Below, in pieces: positions 35,451 to 43,897 of a stretch of DNA of 64,000 nt. Both the position numbers and the translations under genes were made by a program. The first letter of the stretch is position 1, and the number at the start of each line of letters is the position of its first letter. The stretch spans positions 1,668,999 to 1,732,998 of the forward strand of contig OY282459.1 of the NCBI GenBank assembly GCA_958296285.1, read 5' to 3'. This stretch comes from an uncultured Alphaproteobacteria bacterium (GTDB taxonomy: Bacteria > Pseudomonadota > Alphaproteobacteria > JAPOUT01 > G958296285). The notes beneath the pieces are model-generated. The model did no database searches. It saw nothing but the letters and a program-made list of their open reading frames with translations, and was not told the DNA's origin.

Positions 35451-36719
35451 ATGGCGGAGAAGAGGTTGTTGGGATTATCGGCGAGGGGCGAGGGCGGATT
35501 GGTTTTCTCGCCTTTTTTTTGGTATATGGGCGGTCATTTTTGCTGGTTTGTGATTTCGGGGATTCAGATGGTTCTGATTCCCGCGATAGGCTTGTTGGTG
35601 TTGGAGATCAGTCCTCGTCAGTTGGGCTTGGCGCAGATGGCGGCGATGCTTCCGACGATGCTCTTCATGCTGTTGGGGGGCTTGCTTGCCGAGAGACGAG
35701 ACGCGCGCCTTGTTTTATCGGGGATGCAGTTGGCGGCGCTTGTTCCGCCGATGATTTTGGGCTTGTCTTTTTTGGGCGATTTTTTGAGTTATGAGATTTA
35801 TTTGTTGTGCGGTTTCGGCTTGGGGCTTTTGATGGCGTTCATTTTGCCGGCGCGGGACAGTCTTTTGAATCGGATAGCTGGGGGCGAGATTCAGCGCTCG
35901 GTGACGTTCGCGGTGGCGCTTCAATTCACCGGGATGCTGACGGGCATCGCGTTGGTGAGTTTGTCGGTTTATGGGGGTTTTCTGCCATTCATTATGATTC
36001 AATGTTTGATGAGCGTGGCGTGTTCCTATGCGGCGTATCGTCTTCCGTCTCGGGCGGTTTTTCGCCGGGGCGCGAGAGGGGGCGCGTGGAGCGAGATTGC
36101 GAGCGGCTTGCGGATGGCGTGGCGGATGAAGGACATCTTGGCGGTTCTTCTGCTGATGAGTTCGGTTGGGGTTTTTTACATAGGGACCTTCATTGTGATT
36201 CTGCCGTTGATGACGAGCATGATGTATCAGGGGACGGCGGCGCATTTGAGTTTGATTCAGGTTCTTTTTTGGACAGGGACGATTTTGATCACAGTGGCGA
36301 TGACTCGCTTGGGGGTGGGGGTTCGGCGCGGTCGGGCGTTGAGTTTCGCGATATTCACGGGGGCTGGCGTTTTGGTTGTTTTTTCATTTTGGCCGCCTTT
36401 TTGGTTATTTTGCGCCTGTGTTTTTGTATGGGGCTTGGGGGCGGGGATTTCCATGTCTCTGACTCGGACGACGGTTCAAGAGGAGGCTCCTGAGAGTCAT
36501 CGGGCGCGTCTTTTATCCATCTACAATTTGTCTTTCATGGGCGGCGCGCCTATAGGCGCGTATGTGATGGGGGAGTTGGCGCAGAACATGGCTCTTGATC
36601 GGGTTGTTTTGTTTCCGGCGATTGGGATGGTGATGTGGATGGTTTTTTTATTATGGCGGACGCCTTTATGGCGGCTTCGCTCTGGCGATGGGGCTGTTGG
36701 GGTTTCGGTTCATTCGTAG
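35451..36719 (+). CDS. major facilitator superfamily transporter
   Basis: A 422-residue inner-membrane protein with about 10-12 hydrophobic helices. A GGLLAERRDAR loop after helix 2 corresponds to the MFS GxLaDRxGrr motif. The layout resembles the MFS_3/EntS-type exporters. GAGGAGG precedes the ATG. The substrate is unknown; nothing next to it points to siderophores. The 3' end overlaps the convergent enoyl-CoA hydratase by 10 bases. Confidence 0.85.
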   Translation: MAEKRLLGLSARGEGGLVFSPFFWYMGGHFCWFVISGIQMVLIPAIGLLVLEISPRQLGLAQMAAMLPTMLFMLLGGLLAERRDARLVLSGMQLAALVPPMILGLSFLGDFLSYEIYLLCGFGLGLLMAFILPARDSLLNRIAGGEIQRSVTFAVALQFTGMLTGIALVSLSVYGGFLPFIMIQCLMSVACSYAAYRLPSRAVFRRGARGGAWSEIASGLRMAWRMKDILAVLLLMSSVGVFYIGTFIVILPLMTSMMYQGTAAHLSLIQVLFWTGTILITVAMTRLGVGVRRGRALSFAIFTGAGVLVVFSFWPPFWLFCACVFVWGLGAGISMSLTRTTVQEEAPESHRARLLSIYNLSFMGGAPIGAYVMGELAQNMALDRVVLFPAIGMVMWMVFLLWRTPLWRLRSGDGAVGVSVHS

Positions 36720-37618
36720 TTTGGCTCTTTCCACCAAGGGAAGAAGTCGGGCATGTCGGCGCTGACTTTGTTGGGGAAGTTTGGGTTTCGTTTTTCTAGG
36801 AAGGAGAGGATTCCTTCTTTGGCGTCTTTGGATTTTCCTCGGATATAGATTCCGCGGCTGTCTATTTTGTGGGCTTCCATGGGGTGGCTGTCGCCGAGGG
36901 CTCTCCAGAGCATTTGGCGGGTGAGGGCGATAGAGACGGGGGCGGTTTTTTCCATAAAGGTTCGGGCGAGTTCGTTGGCGTCATCTAGGAGTTGGTTTGG
37001 TTCATGGAGGGATCGGACGAGTCCTGCCTGCTTGGCTTCTTCTGCTGGGATCAGTCGTCCTGAGAGCATCCATTCCAGAGCGTTTTGGATTCCGGCGATT
37101 CTCGGGAGGAACCAGCTTGAGCAGGCTTCGGGGACGACTCCGCGTCTTGTGAAGACGAATCCGAATCGCGCTTGTTTGGCGGCGATGCGGATGTCAGCGG
37201 GGAGCATGGCGGTGATTCCGACTCCGACGGCGTCTCCGTTGATGGCGGCGATGACGGGTTTGAGGCAAGAGAAGATTCGGAGCGAGAGTCGTCCTCCCGC
37301 GTCTCGGGTATTTTCGTGGGAGAGGTCATATTGTCCGTTTTTTTGGGGGACTTTTTTATCGGGTCTGTCGGCGCGTTTGTCGTAGTTGAAGGTGTTTTCG
37401 CCTGCCGAGAGGTCTGCGCCTGCGCAGAAGGCTTTTCCTGCGCCTGTGATGATGAGGGCTCGGATGTCGTCATTTTCGTCCACATGGTTGAGGGCGTCCA
37501 TCATTTCGTTGAACATTCTGGCGTTGAAGGCGTTGAGTTTATCGGGACGGTTGAGGGTCATGGTTCCGACATGATTTTTGATATTGAAGGTGATGGTTTG
37601 ATAATGGTTTTTGGGCAT
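36710..37618 (-). CDS. enoyl-CoA hydratase/isomerase family protein
   Basis: A 302-residue crotonase-fold enzyme. It has TMTLNRPDKLNAFNARM, the oxyanion motif GKAFCAGADLSAG, AAINGDAVGVGITAMLPADIRIA and RFGFVFTRRGVVPEACSSWFLPR. The pattern fits hydration or isomerisation of acyl-CoA. It contains an insertion after the AGADLS motif (residues about 75-105) compared with short hydratases. The start at 37618 is supported by AAAGGA. Confidence 0.9.
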   Translation of the reverse strand: MPKNHYQTITFNIKNHVGTMTLNRPDKLNAFNARMFNEMMDALNHVDENDDIRALIITGAGKAFCAGADLSAGENTFNYDKRADRPDKKVPQKNGQYDLSHENTRDAGGRLSLRIFSCLKPVIAAINGDAVGVGITAMLPADIRIAAKQARFGFVFTRRGVVPEACSSWFLPRIAGIQNALEWMLSGRLIPAEEAKQAGLVRSLHEPNQLLDDANELARTFMEKTAPVSIALTRQMLWRALGDSHPMEAHKIDSRGIYIRGKSKDAKEGILSFLEKRNPNFPNKVSADMPDFFPWWKEPNYE

Positions 37619-37665
37619 GTTTTTTTCCTTTCGGCTCAATGGCGGAGTTGGGGTGTTTTGGGGTT

Positions 37666-38076
37666 TTATTGAAACATGATTTGGACGAGGATCATTGCCA
37701 GGAGGGCTATGATGACTCCGCCCATCCAGGTGAGCAGGGTGATTCTGCCTTCTATTTCGGCGAAGCGTTTTTCCATATCGCTTCGGAGTTCGGCGATATT
37801 TTTTTCCATATCGCTTCGGAGTTCGGCGATATTTTTTTCCATATCGCTTCGGAGTTCGGCGATTTGCTTTTCCAAATCGTTTCGGAGTTCGGCGATTTGC
37901 TTTTCCATATCGCTTTGGAGTTCCGTGATGTTGTTTTGGAGTTCTCCGATTCGCTCTTCTATGCGCTGAAGTCTCTGCTCGTCTCGGCGGGCTTCCACCG
38001 CTTCTACGGCGGCGGCGGCTTTTTGGTCGCTGACCTTGGCTTCTTTGAGGGCGTCATAGAGCGCGACAAGGCTCAT
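37666..38076 (-). CDS. coiled-coil protein with C-terminal membrane anchor, DUF1640-like
   Basis: A 136-residue protein: N-terminal helical head MSLVALYDALKEAKVSDQKA, five tandem 11-residue units (IAELRSDMEKN type, residues about 50-104), and a C-terminal membrane helix (TWMGGVIIALLAMILVQI). The layout matches the DUF1640/CCDC90-like coiled-coil membrane family. The 11-residue periodicity suggests a right-handed coiled coil. A shorter paralogue with the same head and tail lies at 41849. The function is unknown. Confidence 0.75.
   Translation of the reverse strand: MSLVALYDALKEAKVSDQKAAAAVEAVEARRDEQRLQRIEERIGELQNNITELQSDMEKQIAELRNDLEKQIAELRSDMEKNIAELRSDMEKNIAELRSDMEKRFAEIEGRITLLTWMGGVIIALLAMILVQIMFQ
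37765..37929 (-). repeat. 33-base in-frame tandem repeat
   Basis: Five units of 33 bases encode the IAELRSDMEKN repeats of the coiled-coil protein. The two central units are nearly identical, suggesting recent expansion by slippage or recombination. Confidence 0.85.
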
Positions 38077-38163
38077 GGTTCGTCTCCTGCGTGGTTTTTT
38101 ATTTTAGCGCTTTTGGCTTTTCTTTTGCAATGTTGGGCGCTGATTCAAAAAGCTCCATGATTC

Positions 38164-38426
38164 CCGCGAGCGGGAGCGCGTGGGCGTTCTGACGCGCTCC
38201 CGTTGAGGGGGGTGTGGGGGGCTAGCCCCCCGCAAAAAACGAGCGGGCGTTAGCCCGCTATGGTCGGCGGGCGTGGCGCAACGAAGCAAGCGAGGCGAGC
38301 ATAGCGAGACGAGCTTGCGAGAAGCCCGCCGACTTCCCTAGCGCTTGCGTGAGTGGCGGGCTTTGCCCGCCTTGTTTTCGCGGGGGGTGTCGCACCCCCC
38401 GCACCCCCCTTAACGGGAGCGCGGCG
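38164..38426. repeat. mosaic inverted-repeat element R3
   Basis: The element starts with a perfect 11-base stem (38171-38181 with 38192-38202, CGGGAGCGCGT). It carries GGGGGGCTAGCCCCCC, a left-facing terminator-like hairpin (38234-38259 on -), the GTCGGCGGGC stem, the GCGCTTGCGTGAGTGGCGGGC module and a right-facing hairpin with T-run. It ends in an inverted arm CGGGAGCGCG at 38414-38423. With the leader that follows it makes up the 613-base gap before the XRE gene. Confidence 0.85.
38355..38378 (+). terminator. terminator-like hairpin at the right end of R3
   Basis: GGCGGGC, loop TTT, GCCCGCC, then TTGTTTT. The same module appears inverted in R7. Confidence 0.5.
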
Positions 38427-38541
38427 CTATCTCCCACACTCCCCTCTTTCATGCTATAGTCTCTTCGATCGCGCGAAAACGGCGCGGCTGGGAAACTAGA
38501 ACTTTCCTAACGCGTGGGCGGCTTCTTTTCGGCCCCTGAGG

Positions 38542-38666
38542 CCCCGGTTTCTGAGCCGGGGGGCTTCGCCCATGTCCAGATTCGCATCCGCTGAATTAAA
38601 AGGCGGAGCGGCTGTGCGTTACGGTCTTTCTAGCTCCCGGCTCACTGAATCCCCAGTGAGCCGCTC
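38542..38666 (+). promoter_or_regulatory. structured leader upstream of the XRE gene
   Basis: A CCCCGG...CCGGGG hairpin lies at 38542-38561. Further on, GGCTCACTG (38639-38647) pairs perfectly with CAGTGAGCC (38654-38662). AGCCGCTC (38659-38666) can instead pair with GAGCGGCT (38606-38613). The two pairings exclude each other, as in switch-like leaders. The ribosome site AAGGAAAGGAGAG lies just downstream. No known RNA family was recognised. Confidence 0.4.
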
Positions 38667-38689
38667 ACCTTTAAGGAAAGGAGAGGCGC

Positions 38690-38956
38690 ATGACAGAGGA
38701 CATCACAAGAAAAATGGACGAAGAGACGCTCAAAAGACTCCGCGCGCAAACGAGCAAGCTCCGCAGACGCATCGGACGAAATATCCTGCAGGCGCGGCAG
38801 GAAAAAGGCATGACGCTCAAGAGACTCGCCGAGCGCGCCGCCTTGACGCCCGAAAATCTCGACAAGATGGAGATGGGACAAGGCATCATAGAACTCTACT
38901 ATCTCGTCCGCATTGCTTATCTGCTGGACAAAGAATTTATTGATCTTCTGAAGTAA
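38690..38956 (+). CDS. XRE-family helix-turn-helix protein
   Basis: An 88-residue protein. Residues about 28-85 (GRNILQARQEKGMTLKRLAE, then LTPENLDKMEMGQGIIELYYL) form a Cro/CI-type HTH. The N-terminal 25 residues are a charged helix. It is flanked by repeats R3 and R4, and its stop codon lies inside the AAGAGCTCTT palindrome that begins R4. Target unknown. Confidence 0.8.
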   Translation: MTEDITRKMDEETLKRLRAQTSKLRRRIGRNILQARQEKGMTLKRLAERAALTPENLDKMEMGQGIIELYYLVRIAYLLDKEFIDLLK

Positions 38957-39103
38957 GAGCTCTTGGAGGGGGGTCGGCGGGCTTTCTCGCTCGCTAACGC
39001 TCGCTTCGTTGCGCCACGCCCGCCGACTATTCGGGGGTTTCCCCCGAACCCCCTTTCTCAAGGGGGGCTAGCCCCCCTTGACCCCCCGTCAGGGAGCTCC
39101 CCT
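38955..39103. repeat. mosaic inverted-repeat element R4 (short)
   Basis: It runs from the palindrome AAGAGCTCTT at 38955-38964 to GGGAGCTCCC at 39092-39101. Inside are the GTCGGCGGGC...GCCCGCCGAC stem, a GGGGGTTTCCCCC stem and GGGGGGCTAGCCCCCC. It contains the end of the XRE gene. Confidence 0.8.
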
Positions 39104-39170
39104 GTCTTTTGGAGCTTCATACAAGCCGCGCCTTCATCTATAATCCCCCCGCAACAGAGGAGAAAAAACC

Positions 39171-40727
39171 TTGCCACACTCACACCCCAGCCACATGGCC
39201 GCCGAAAACCCCAACAAACCCGCCTACACCATGGCGGAAAGCGGCGAAATCATCACCTACGGCATGCTGGAAAAACGCTCCAACCAAACCGCGCAACTGT
39301 TCCGCCAAATGGGACTGAAACACGGAGACGGCATCGCGCTCTTCATGCTGAACTCGCCGCGCTTCCTAGAAATCTGCTGGGGCGCGCAGCGCTCGGGCTT
39401 GCGCTTCACGGCGATCTCCACGCGCCTGACCGCCGATGAAGTCGCCTACATAGTCGGCGATTGCGGCGCGAAATCTCTCTTCGTCTCGGCAGGCTTGAGC
39501 GAAACGGCGGCGGCGCTCCCTGCGAAAATGCCGAAGGTCAAGCGCTTCTTCTCTACGGACGGCGCGCTGAAAGGCTACGAATCCTACGAACAAGTCCGCG
39601 AGACCCTCCCCGAAACGCCGATTGCCGATCAATCGCCCGGCGTGGATATGCTCTACTCCTCCGGCACGACCGGCCGCCCGAAAGGCGTGAAGCGCGCGAT
39701 GCCCGAAGGCGCTTTTGACGATCCCTATCCGAATAGCGGATTGCTGTCGCTGCTGTATGAGATGGACGAGCATTCCATTTATCTGTCGCCCGCGCCGCTT
39801 TACCACGCCGCGCCTCTTGTTTTCACGATGTCGGCGCAGCGTTTGGGAGCGAGTTGCGTTGTGATGGAGCATTTTGATCCCGAAGCCTCGCTGCGCTTCA
39901 TAGAGCGCTACAAAGTATCTCACAGCCAATGGGTTCCGACGATGTTCGTGCGGATGTTAAAGATGCCTGCGGAGGCGCGCGAGCGCCATGATTTATCCTC
40001 GCTTCGCTGCGCGATTCACGCGGCTGCGCCCTGCCCTATTGAGATCAAGCGTCAGATGATTGATTGGTGGGGCGAGATCATCCATGAATATTACGCCGGG
40101 ACGGAGGGGAACGGCTTTTGCGTCATCAATTCCGAGGAATGGTTAAAACATCCGGGTTCTGTTGGGAAGGCGGTTTTGGGGATTCCGCATATTTGCGATG
40201 AAGAAGGCAATGAGCTTCCTGTTGGCGAGGAGGGGGTGATTTATTTTGAATCAGAGATTGTTTTTGAGTATCACCAATCGCCTGAGAAGACGAAAGAGAG
40301 TCGTCATCCCGTTCATGAGGGTTGGACGACATTGGGCGATGTGGGTCGGTTGGATGAGGATGGCTATCTTTATCTGACGGACAGGAAGAGTTTCATGATC
40401 ATTTCGGGCGGCGTGAACATTTATCCTCAGGAGACGGAGAATATTTTGATCACGCATCCGAAGGTTCAAGATGTGGCGGTTTTCGGCGTTCCGAATGAGG
40501 AGTTTGGCGAGGAGGTGAAGGCGGTTGTTCAGCCGATGGATTGGTCGGAGGCGGGCGAGTCGTTGGCGGAGGAGTTGATGGCTTATGCTCGGGAGCGCTT
40601 GTCGCCGATTAAGTGTCCGCGCTCGGTGGATTTTGAGAAGGCTCTGCCGCGTCATCCGACAGGCAAGCTTTACAAGAGGCTATTGCGGGATAAATATTGG
40701 ACGGGCCGCGAATCCCGCATCGTTTAG
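39171..40727 (+). CDS. AMP-dependent acyl-CoA synthetase/ligase
   Basis: A 518-residue ANL-family ligase, activating a carboxylate as acyl-AMP and then acyl-CoA. The P-loop is YSSGTTGRPKGVKR. EYYAGTEGNG is the A5 motif, TLGDVGRLDEDGYLYLTDR the A7/A8 region, and HPTGKLYKRLLR carries the A10 Lys. The start is TTG at 39171 with GAGGAG before it; the first ATG in frame is 39195. The + strand composition changes within the gene from C/A-rich to G/T-rich. Downstream MaoC suggests acyl-CoA metabolism. Confidence 0.9.
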   Translation: MPHSHPSHMAAENPNKPAYTMAESGEIITYGMLEKRSNQTAQLFRQMGLKHGDGIALFMLNSPRFLEICWGAQRSGLRFTAISTRLTADEVAYIVGDCGAKSLFVSAGLSETAAALPAKMPKVKRFFSTDGALKGYESYEQVRETLPETPIADQSPGVDMLYSSGTTGRPKGVKRAMPEGAFDDPYPNSGLLSLLYEMDEHSIYLSPAPLYHAAPLVFTMSAQRLGASCVVMEHFDPEASLRFIERYKVSHSQWVPTMFVRMLKMPAEARERHDLSSLRCAIHAAAPCPIEIKRQMIDWWGEIIHEYYAGTEGNGFCVINSEEWLKHPGSVGKAVLGIPHICDEEGNELPVGEEGVIYFESEIVFEYHQSPEKTKESRHPVHEGWTTLGDVGRLDEDGYLYLTDRKSFMIISGGVNIYPQETENILITHPKVQDVAVFGVPNEEFGEEVKAVVQPMDWSEAGESLAEELMAYARERLSPIKCPRSVDFEKALPRHPTGKLYKRLLRDKYWTGRESRIV

Positions 40728-40769
40728 GCGGCGCGTTCAAGACAGGAACAACGGATCAGGAGGAGAATC

Positions 40770-41222
40770 ATGCGCGAGTTTGAGAATTTGGAAGCCTATG
40801 CCGCGGCGAAGGGCGAGGAGATTGGGGTCAGCGAATGGATGAAGATTGATCAGGATCGGATCAACATGTTCGCGGATGCGACGGGGGATCATCAATGGAT
40901 TCACATTGACGCGGATCGCTGTGAGAAGGAGTTGAACATGTCCACGATTGCGCATGGTTTTTTGACTTTGTCGCTTTTGCCTGTTTTGGGTTCTCAGATC
41001 AGCATGGTGAAGAGCGTGACTCGGGGCATTAATTATGGAGCGAACAAGTTGCGTTTCACGGGGATGGTTCCTGTTGGCTCGCGTGTTCGGATGCGTTCTA
41101 CGTTGAAGGATGTTGAGGAGAAATCGGGGGGACTTCTTTGCACGAGCGAGGTTGCGATTGAGATTGAGGGCGGGGATCGTCCTGCGTTGGTTGCGGAGAC
41201 TTTGAGTCTTCTTTTTGAGTGA
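40770..41222 (+). CDS. MaoC-like (R)-specific enoyl-CoA hydratase
   Basis: A 150-residue hotdog-fold protein. The hydratase 2 motif FADATGDHQWIHID holds the catalytic Asp and His. IAHGFLTLSLLP and INYGANKLRFTGMVPVGSRVR are family-typical. It lies 42 bases after the acyl-CoA synthetase with GGAGG before the ATG, so the two are probably one operon. Confidence 0.92.
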   Translation: MREFENLEAYAAAKGEEIGVSEWMKIDQDRINMFADATGDHQWIHIDADRCEKELNMSTIAHGFLTLSLLPVLGSQISMVKSVTRGINYGANKLRFTGMVPVGSRVRMRSTLKDVEEKSGGLLCTSEVAIEIEGGDRPALVAETLSLLFE

Positions 41223-41231
41223 GTTTGGGTG

Positions 41232-41657
41232 ATGTCGGGTTTGAAGGAGGGGGGTTCGCGCATTTTGAGTGATGCGGAATGGCGGGCGCGTTTGACGTCT
41301 GATCAATATGAGGTTGCGCGGCGTGGCGGGACGGAGCGAGCTTTCTCGGGTCCTTATTGGGATGAGAAGCGGTTGGGTCGTTATGATTGCGTATGTTGCG
41401 GGACGGCTTTGTTTTCGTCTGAGGCGAAGTATGATTCTGGGACGGGTTGGCCGAGTTTTTGGCGTCCTATTTCTGTGGGGGTTATTGAGGAGCGGGAGGA
41501 TTCTTCTATGATGATGCGGCGTATAGAGGTTGTGTGTCGGGGTTGCGGGGCTCATTTGGGTCATGTTTTTGGTGATGGTCCTGCGCCGACGGGTTTGCGT
41601 TATTGTGTTAATGGGCATGCTTTATCTTTTGTGGTTGGTGGGGGCGAGGAGGATTGA
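41232..41657 (+). CDS. msrB: peptide-methionine (R)-S-oxide reductase MsrB
   Basis: A 141-residue MsrB. Zinc ligands are in CVCCGTALFSS and VVCRGCGAHLGHVF, the GTGWPSFW block is present, and the catalytic Cys is in LRYCVNGHAL. It repairs oxidised methionine in the cytosol. A GTG one codon upstream is an alternative start. The + strand is extremely G/T-rich here, just left of repeat R5. Confidence 0.95.
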   Translation: MSGLKEGGSRILSDAEWRARLTSDQYEVARRGGTERAFSGPYWDEKRLGRYDCVCCGTALFSSEAKYDSGTGWPSFWRPISVGVIEEREDSSMMMRRIEVVCRGCGAHLGHVFGDGPAPTGLRYCVNGHALSFVVGGGEED

Positions 41658-41660
41658 CTT

Positions 41661-41847
41661 GCTCCTGTGAAGGGGGGTTTGGGGGGCTAGCCCCCCAAAA
41701 AAAGAGGGGGATCGGGGGGGAATCCCCCCCGAAAGCGCGTGGGTGGGGTGGGGAAAAAGCATTTGCGAAGCGAGAGTAGCGAGCGAGCAAATGCGACCCC
41801 ACCCACGCGCCCCCTGCTAGAAGAGCTCTTGCGAGCAGGGCGCGCGC
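41661..41847. repeat. mosaic inverted-repeat element R5
   Basis: The left arm GCTCCTGTGAAGGGGGG is followed by GGGGGGCTAGCCCCCC, a GGGGGATCGGGGGGG/AATCCCCCCC stem, and a GCGTGGGTGGGGTGGGG stem closed by its inverse. It ends in the CCCCTGCTAGAAGAGCTC module. It begins 4 bases after the msrB stop and ends next to the stop of the small membrane protein. It looks like the left half of a unit whose right half is R6. Confidence 0.82.
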
Positions 41848-41848
41848 T

Positions 41849-42064
41849 TTAGCCCCAAAACATCTTAACGAACATCGGAATAAGCAACGCAAGAATGATT
41901 CCAAAACCCATCTTCATCTGAATTTCAATTCGCGCGAGCCGAGCATCCACGCTCCGCTTCCACGGCTCATCAAGACTCTCTTCTATCGCTTCCATCGCCT
42001 CTGTGGCGGTGGTCTCATCCACGCCTGCCTTGATGAAGGCGTTATAAACTCGCGCAAGACTCAT
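41849..42064 (-). CDS. small coiled-coil membrane protein, paralogue of the 37666 gene
   Basis: A 71-residue protein: head MSLARVYNAFIKAGVDETTA and EAMEAIEESL, a short helix (VDARLARIEIQMKMG) and a C-terminal membrane segment (FGIILALLIPMFVKMFWG). Head and tail resemble the 136-residue protein at 37666, which has five extra 11-residue repeats. It is bracketed by R5 and R6. Confidence 0.7.
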   Translation of the reverse strand: MSLARVYNAFIKAGVDETTATEAMEAIEESLDEPWKRSVDARLARIEIQMKMGFGIILALLIPMFVKMFWG

Positions 42065-42100
42065 CGTCCGTCTCCTTCTGTCCCTTTGATTTGATTTTAC

Positions 42101-42280
42101 GCCCCTGCGCCCCCGCCCGCAAGAGCTCTTCTAGCAGGGGGGTCGGCGGGCTTTCTCGCTCGCTATCGCTCGCTTCGTTTCGCCACGCCCGCCGACCTGT
42201 AGGCTGCCTTGCGGCAGCCTTGTTTTTTCAAGGGGGGCAAGCCCCCCTTGACCCCCCTCAACGGGAGCGCGTCAGAGCGC
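42101..42280. repeat. mosaic inverted-repeat element R6
   Basis: It starts with the CCCGCAAGAGCTCTTCTAGC module, then has the GTCGGCGGGC stem, an AGGCTGCC hairpin with T-run and a GGGGGGCAAGCCCCCC palindrome. The terminal arm ends CGGGAGCGCGTCAGAGCGC, like R2. The phzF stop codon (42272-42274) is inside this arm. Confidence 0.82.
42201..42228 (+). terminator. terminator-like hairpin in R6
   Basis: AGGCTGCC, loop TTGC, GGCAGCCT, TG and six T, facing right. Confidence 0.55.
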
Positions 42281-43087
42281 CGCCCCCTCAAGACTAATCT
42301 CCCCCCTCATATAAAGCCGACACCGTCCCTCCAAAAAAACCCGCCCCTCCCTCAACTCAACCCCAACCACCCCGCCACGCGCCGAAATCTGCCGCGCCAA
42401 CAAACAATCCTTCCCCAACCTCTCCCCCCAATAAGGCCCCATCATGCAATGCGCCGACCCCGTCACCGGATCCTCCGCAACGCCATGCGCAGGCGCGAAA
42501 AACCGCGAAACAAAATCACAATCTCCAAAAATACCGCCCCCCCGCGCAGTCGCGATAACCCCAACATTCCCCTCGCGGCGACACAACTCCTCAAGACGCG
42601 CCATGTCCGGCTTCATAGCCTTGACGCTTTCAGCATCGTCAAAAACCGCCATCAGATTCGCCCCCCGATGCGTCTCCGCAGGAGTCGCGCCCAAAGAAAG
42701 CGCGAGTCCAGACGGCGGATCGCAAAGTTCCGCCGTCTCTATCGGGAGATTCATAAGAAGCGCATCCCCCCTCCTCTCAACGATGAACCGCCCGCGCCGC
42801 GTCTCAAAAACGACTCTCTCGCGCCCCCTCTCCAAGAAAGACAAAATGACATAGGCGCTGGCGAGCGTGGCATGACCGCAAAATTCCACCTCCACAACAG
42901 GCGTGAACCATCTGAGCCGAAAGCCCTCGCCCTCGGGAACGAAAAAGGCGGTCTCCGAGAGATTATTTTCGGCGGCGATCCTCTGCAAAAGATCGTCAGG
43001 CAGCCACCGCGCCAACGGACAGACCGCCGCCGGATTGCCTTCAAAGATTTCATCGGCGAAGGCGTCAAGCTGATAAATCGGGATCAC
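42272..43087 (-). CDS. PhzF family isomerase/epimerase-like protein
   Basis: A 271-residue protein of the PhzF/DAP-epimerase fold. It has QLDAFADEIFEGNPAAV, the catalytic Glu in NNLSETAFFV, RWFTPVVEVEFCGHATLASA and EDPVTGSAHCMMGPYW. Most chromosomal members have unknown substrates. The ATG overlaps the thiD stop by 4 bases. The C-terminus ends in a repeat arm, so its last few residues may have been altered by insertion. Confidence 0.9.
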   Translation of the reverse strand: MIPIYQLDAFADEIFEGNPAAVCPLARWLPDDLLQRIAAENNLSETAFFVPEGEGFRLRWFTPVVEVEFCGHATLASAYVILSFLERGRERVVFETRRGRFIVERRGDALLMNLPIETAELCDPPSGLALSLGATPAETHRGANLMAVFDDAESVKAMKPDMARLEELCRREGNVGVIATARGGGIFGDCDFVSRFFAPAHGVAEDPVTGSAHCMMGPYWGERLGKDCLLARQISARGGVVGVELREGRVFLEGRCRLYMRGEISLEGAAL

Positions 43088-43890
43088 GGATAAAGGCGAT
43101 GATAATGATTGAGAGGCCCATGCCCCTTTCCGAGATCAGGCGCATGCTCTATGGCGGCGAAGACATAATCGCGCGCGCGCGCGACCGCCTCTTCCAGCCC
43201 CTTCCCCCGCGCGACAAAGGAAGCGATGGCGGAAGCGAGCGTGCATCCCGTTCCGTGCGTGCTGCGGGTCTTGATGCGGGGGGAGACGAAATTTTTGACG
43301 CCCCCGCTCCCCCGATGGAAAAGAATATCCGTGATTTGGTCTTCCTTTCCGTGTCCGCCTTTGACGAGGGCTGCCTTGGCGCCCATTTGGCATAGGGTTT
43401 TGGCGGCTTTTATTTGATCGTCCGCGTTTCGGACGGGGAATCCGACAAGGATTTCGGCTTCGGGCATATTGGGCGTGGCGAGATAAGCGAGCGGAAGGAG
43501 TTCGCTTTTGAGAGCGTCAATGGCGTCATCTTGGAGGAGTTTCGCGCCGCCCTTGGCGACCATGACGGGATCCAAAATAAGAGGCGCTTGGATATTTCGG
43601 ATTCCATCGCGGACGGTCTTGATGACATTCTCCGCGGCGAGCATTCCCGTTTTGATGGCGTCCGTTCCAATGTCATTGAGGACAGCTTGGATTTGGGCGA
43701 GGATGATCGCATCGGGGACGGGATGAATATGATGGACGGTTTGGGTGTCCTGCGCGGTGATGGCGGTGATGGCGGTGGCGGCATAGACTCCGAGCGCGGT
43801 GGCGGTTTTGACATCGGCTTGGATTCCCGCGCCGCCGCCGCTGTCGGAGCCTGCGATGATGAGGAGTCGCGGCGTTTCTCCGCGCGCCAT
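43084..43890 (-). CDS. thiD: hydroxymethylpyrimidine/phosphomethylpyrimidine kinase ThiD
   Basis: A 268-residue ribokinase-fold enzyme that phosphorylates HMP and HMP-P for thiamine synthesis. It has RLLIIAGSDSGGGAGIQADVKT, VYAATAITAITAQ, LDPVMVAKGGAKLL, ALVKGGHG and the catalytic block STHGTGCTLASAIAS. The ATG at 43890 gives the normal length; the frame stays open upstream through glmM. No other thi genes are nearby. Confidence 0.93.
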   Translation of the reverse strand: MARGETPRLLIIAGSDSGGGAGIQADVKTATALGVYAATAITAITAQDTQTVHHIHPVPDAIILAQIQAVLNDIGTDAIKTGMLAAENVIKTVRDGIRNIQAPLILDPVMVAKGGAKLLQDDAIDALKSELLPLAYLATPNMPEAEILVGFPVRNADDQIKAAKTLCQMGAKAALVKGGHGKEDQITDILFHRGSGGVKNFVSPRIKTRSTHGTGCTLASAIASFVARGKGLEEAVARARDYVFAAIEHAPDLGKGHGPLNHYHRLYP

Positions 43891-43897
43891 AGAGAGT

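Noticed and set aside
37765..37929. Tandem 33-base units looked like a CRISPR array.
   Set aside because: There are no spacers, the units are contiguous and in frame in a coiled-coil gene, and no cas genes are near.
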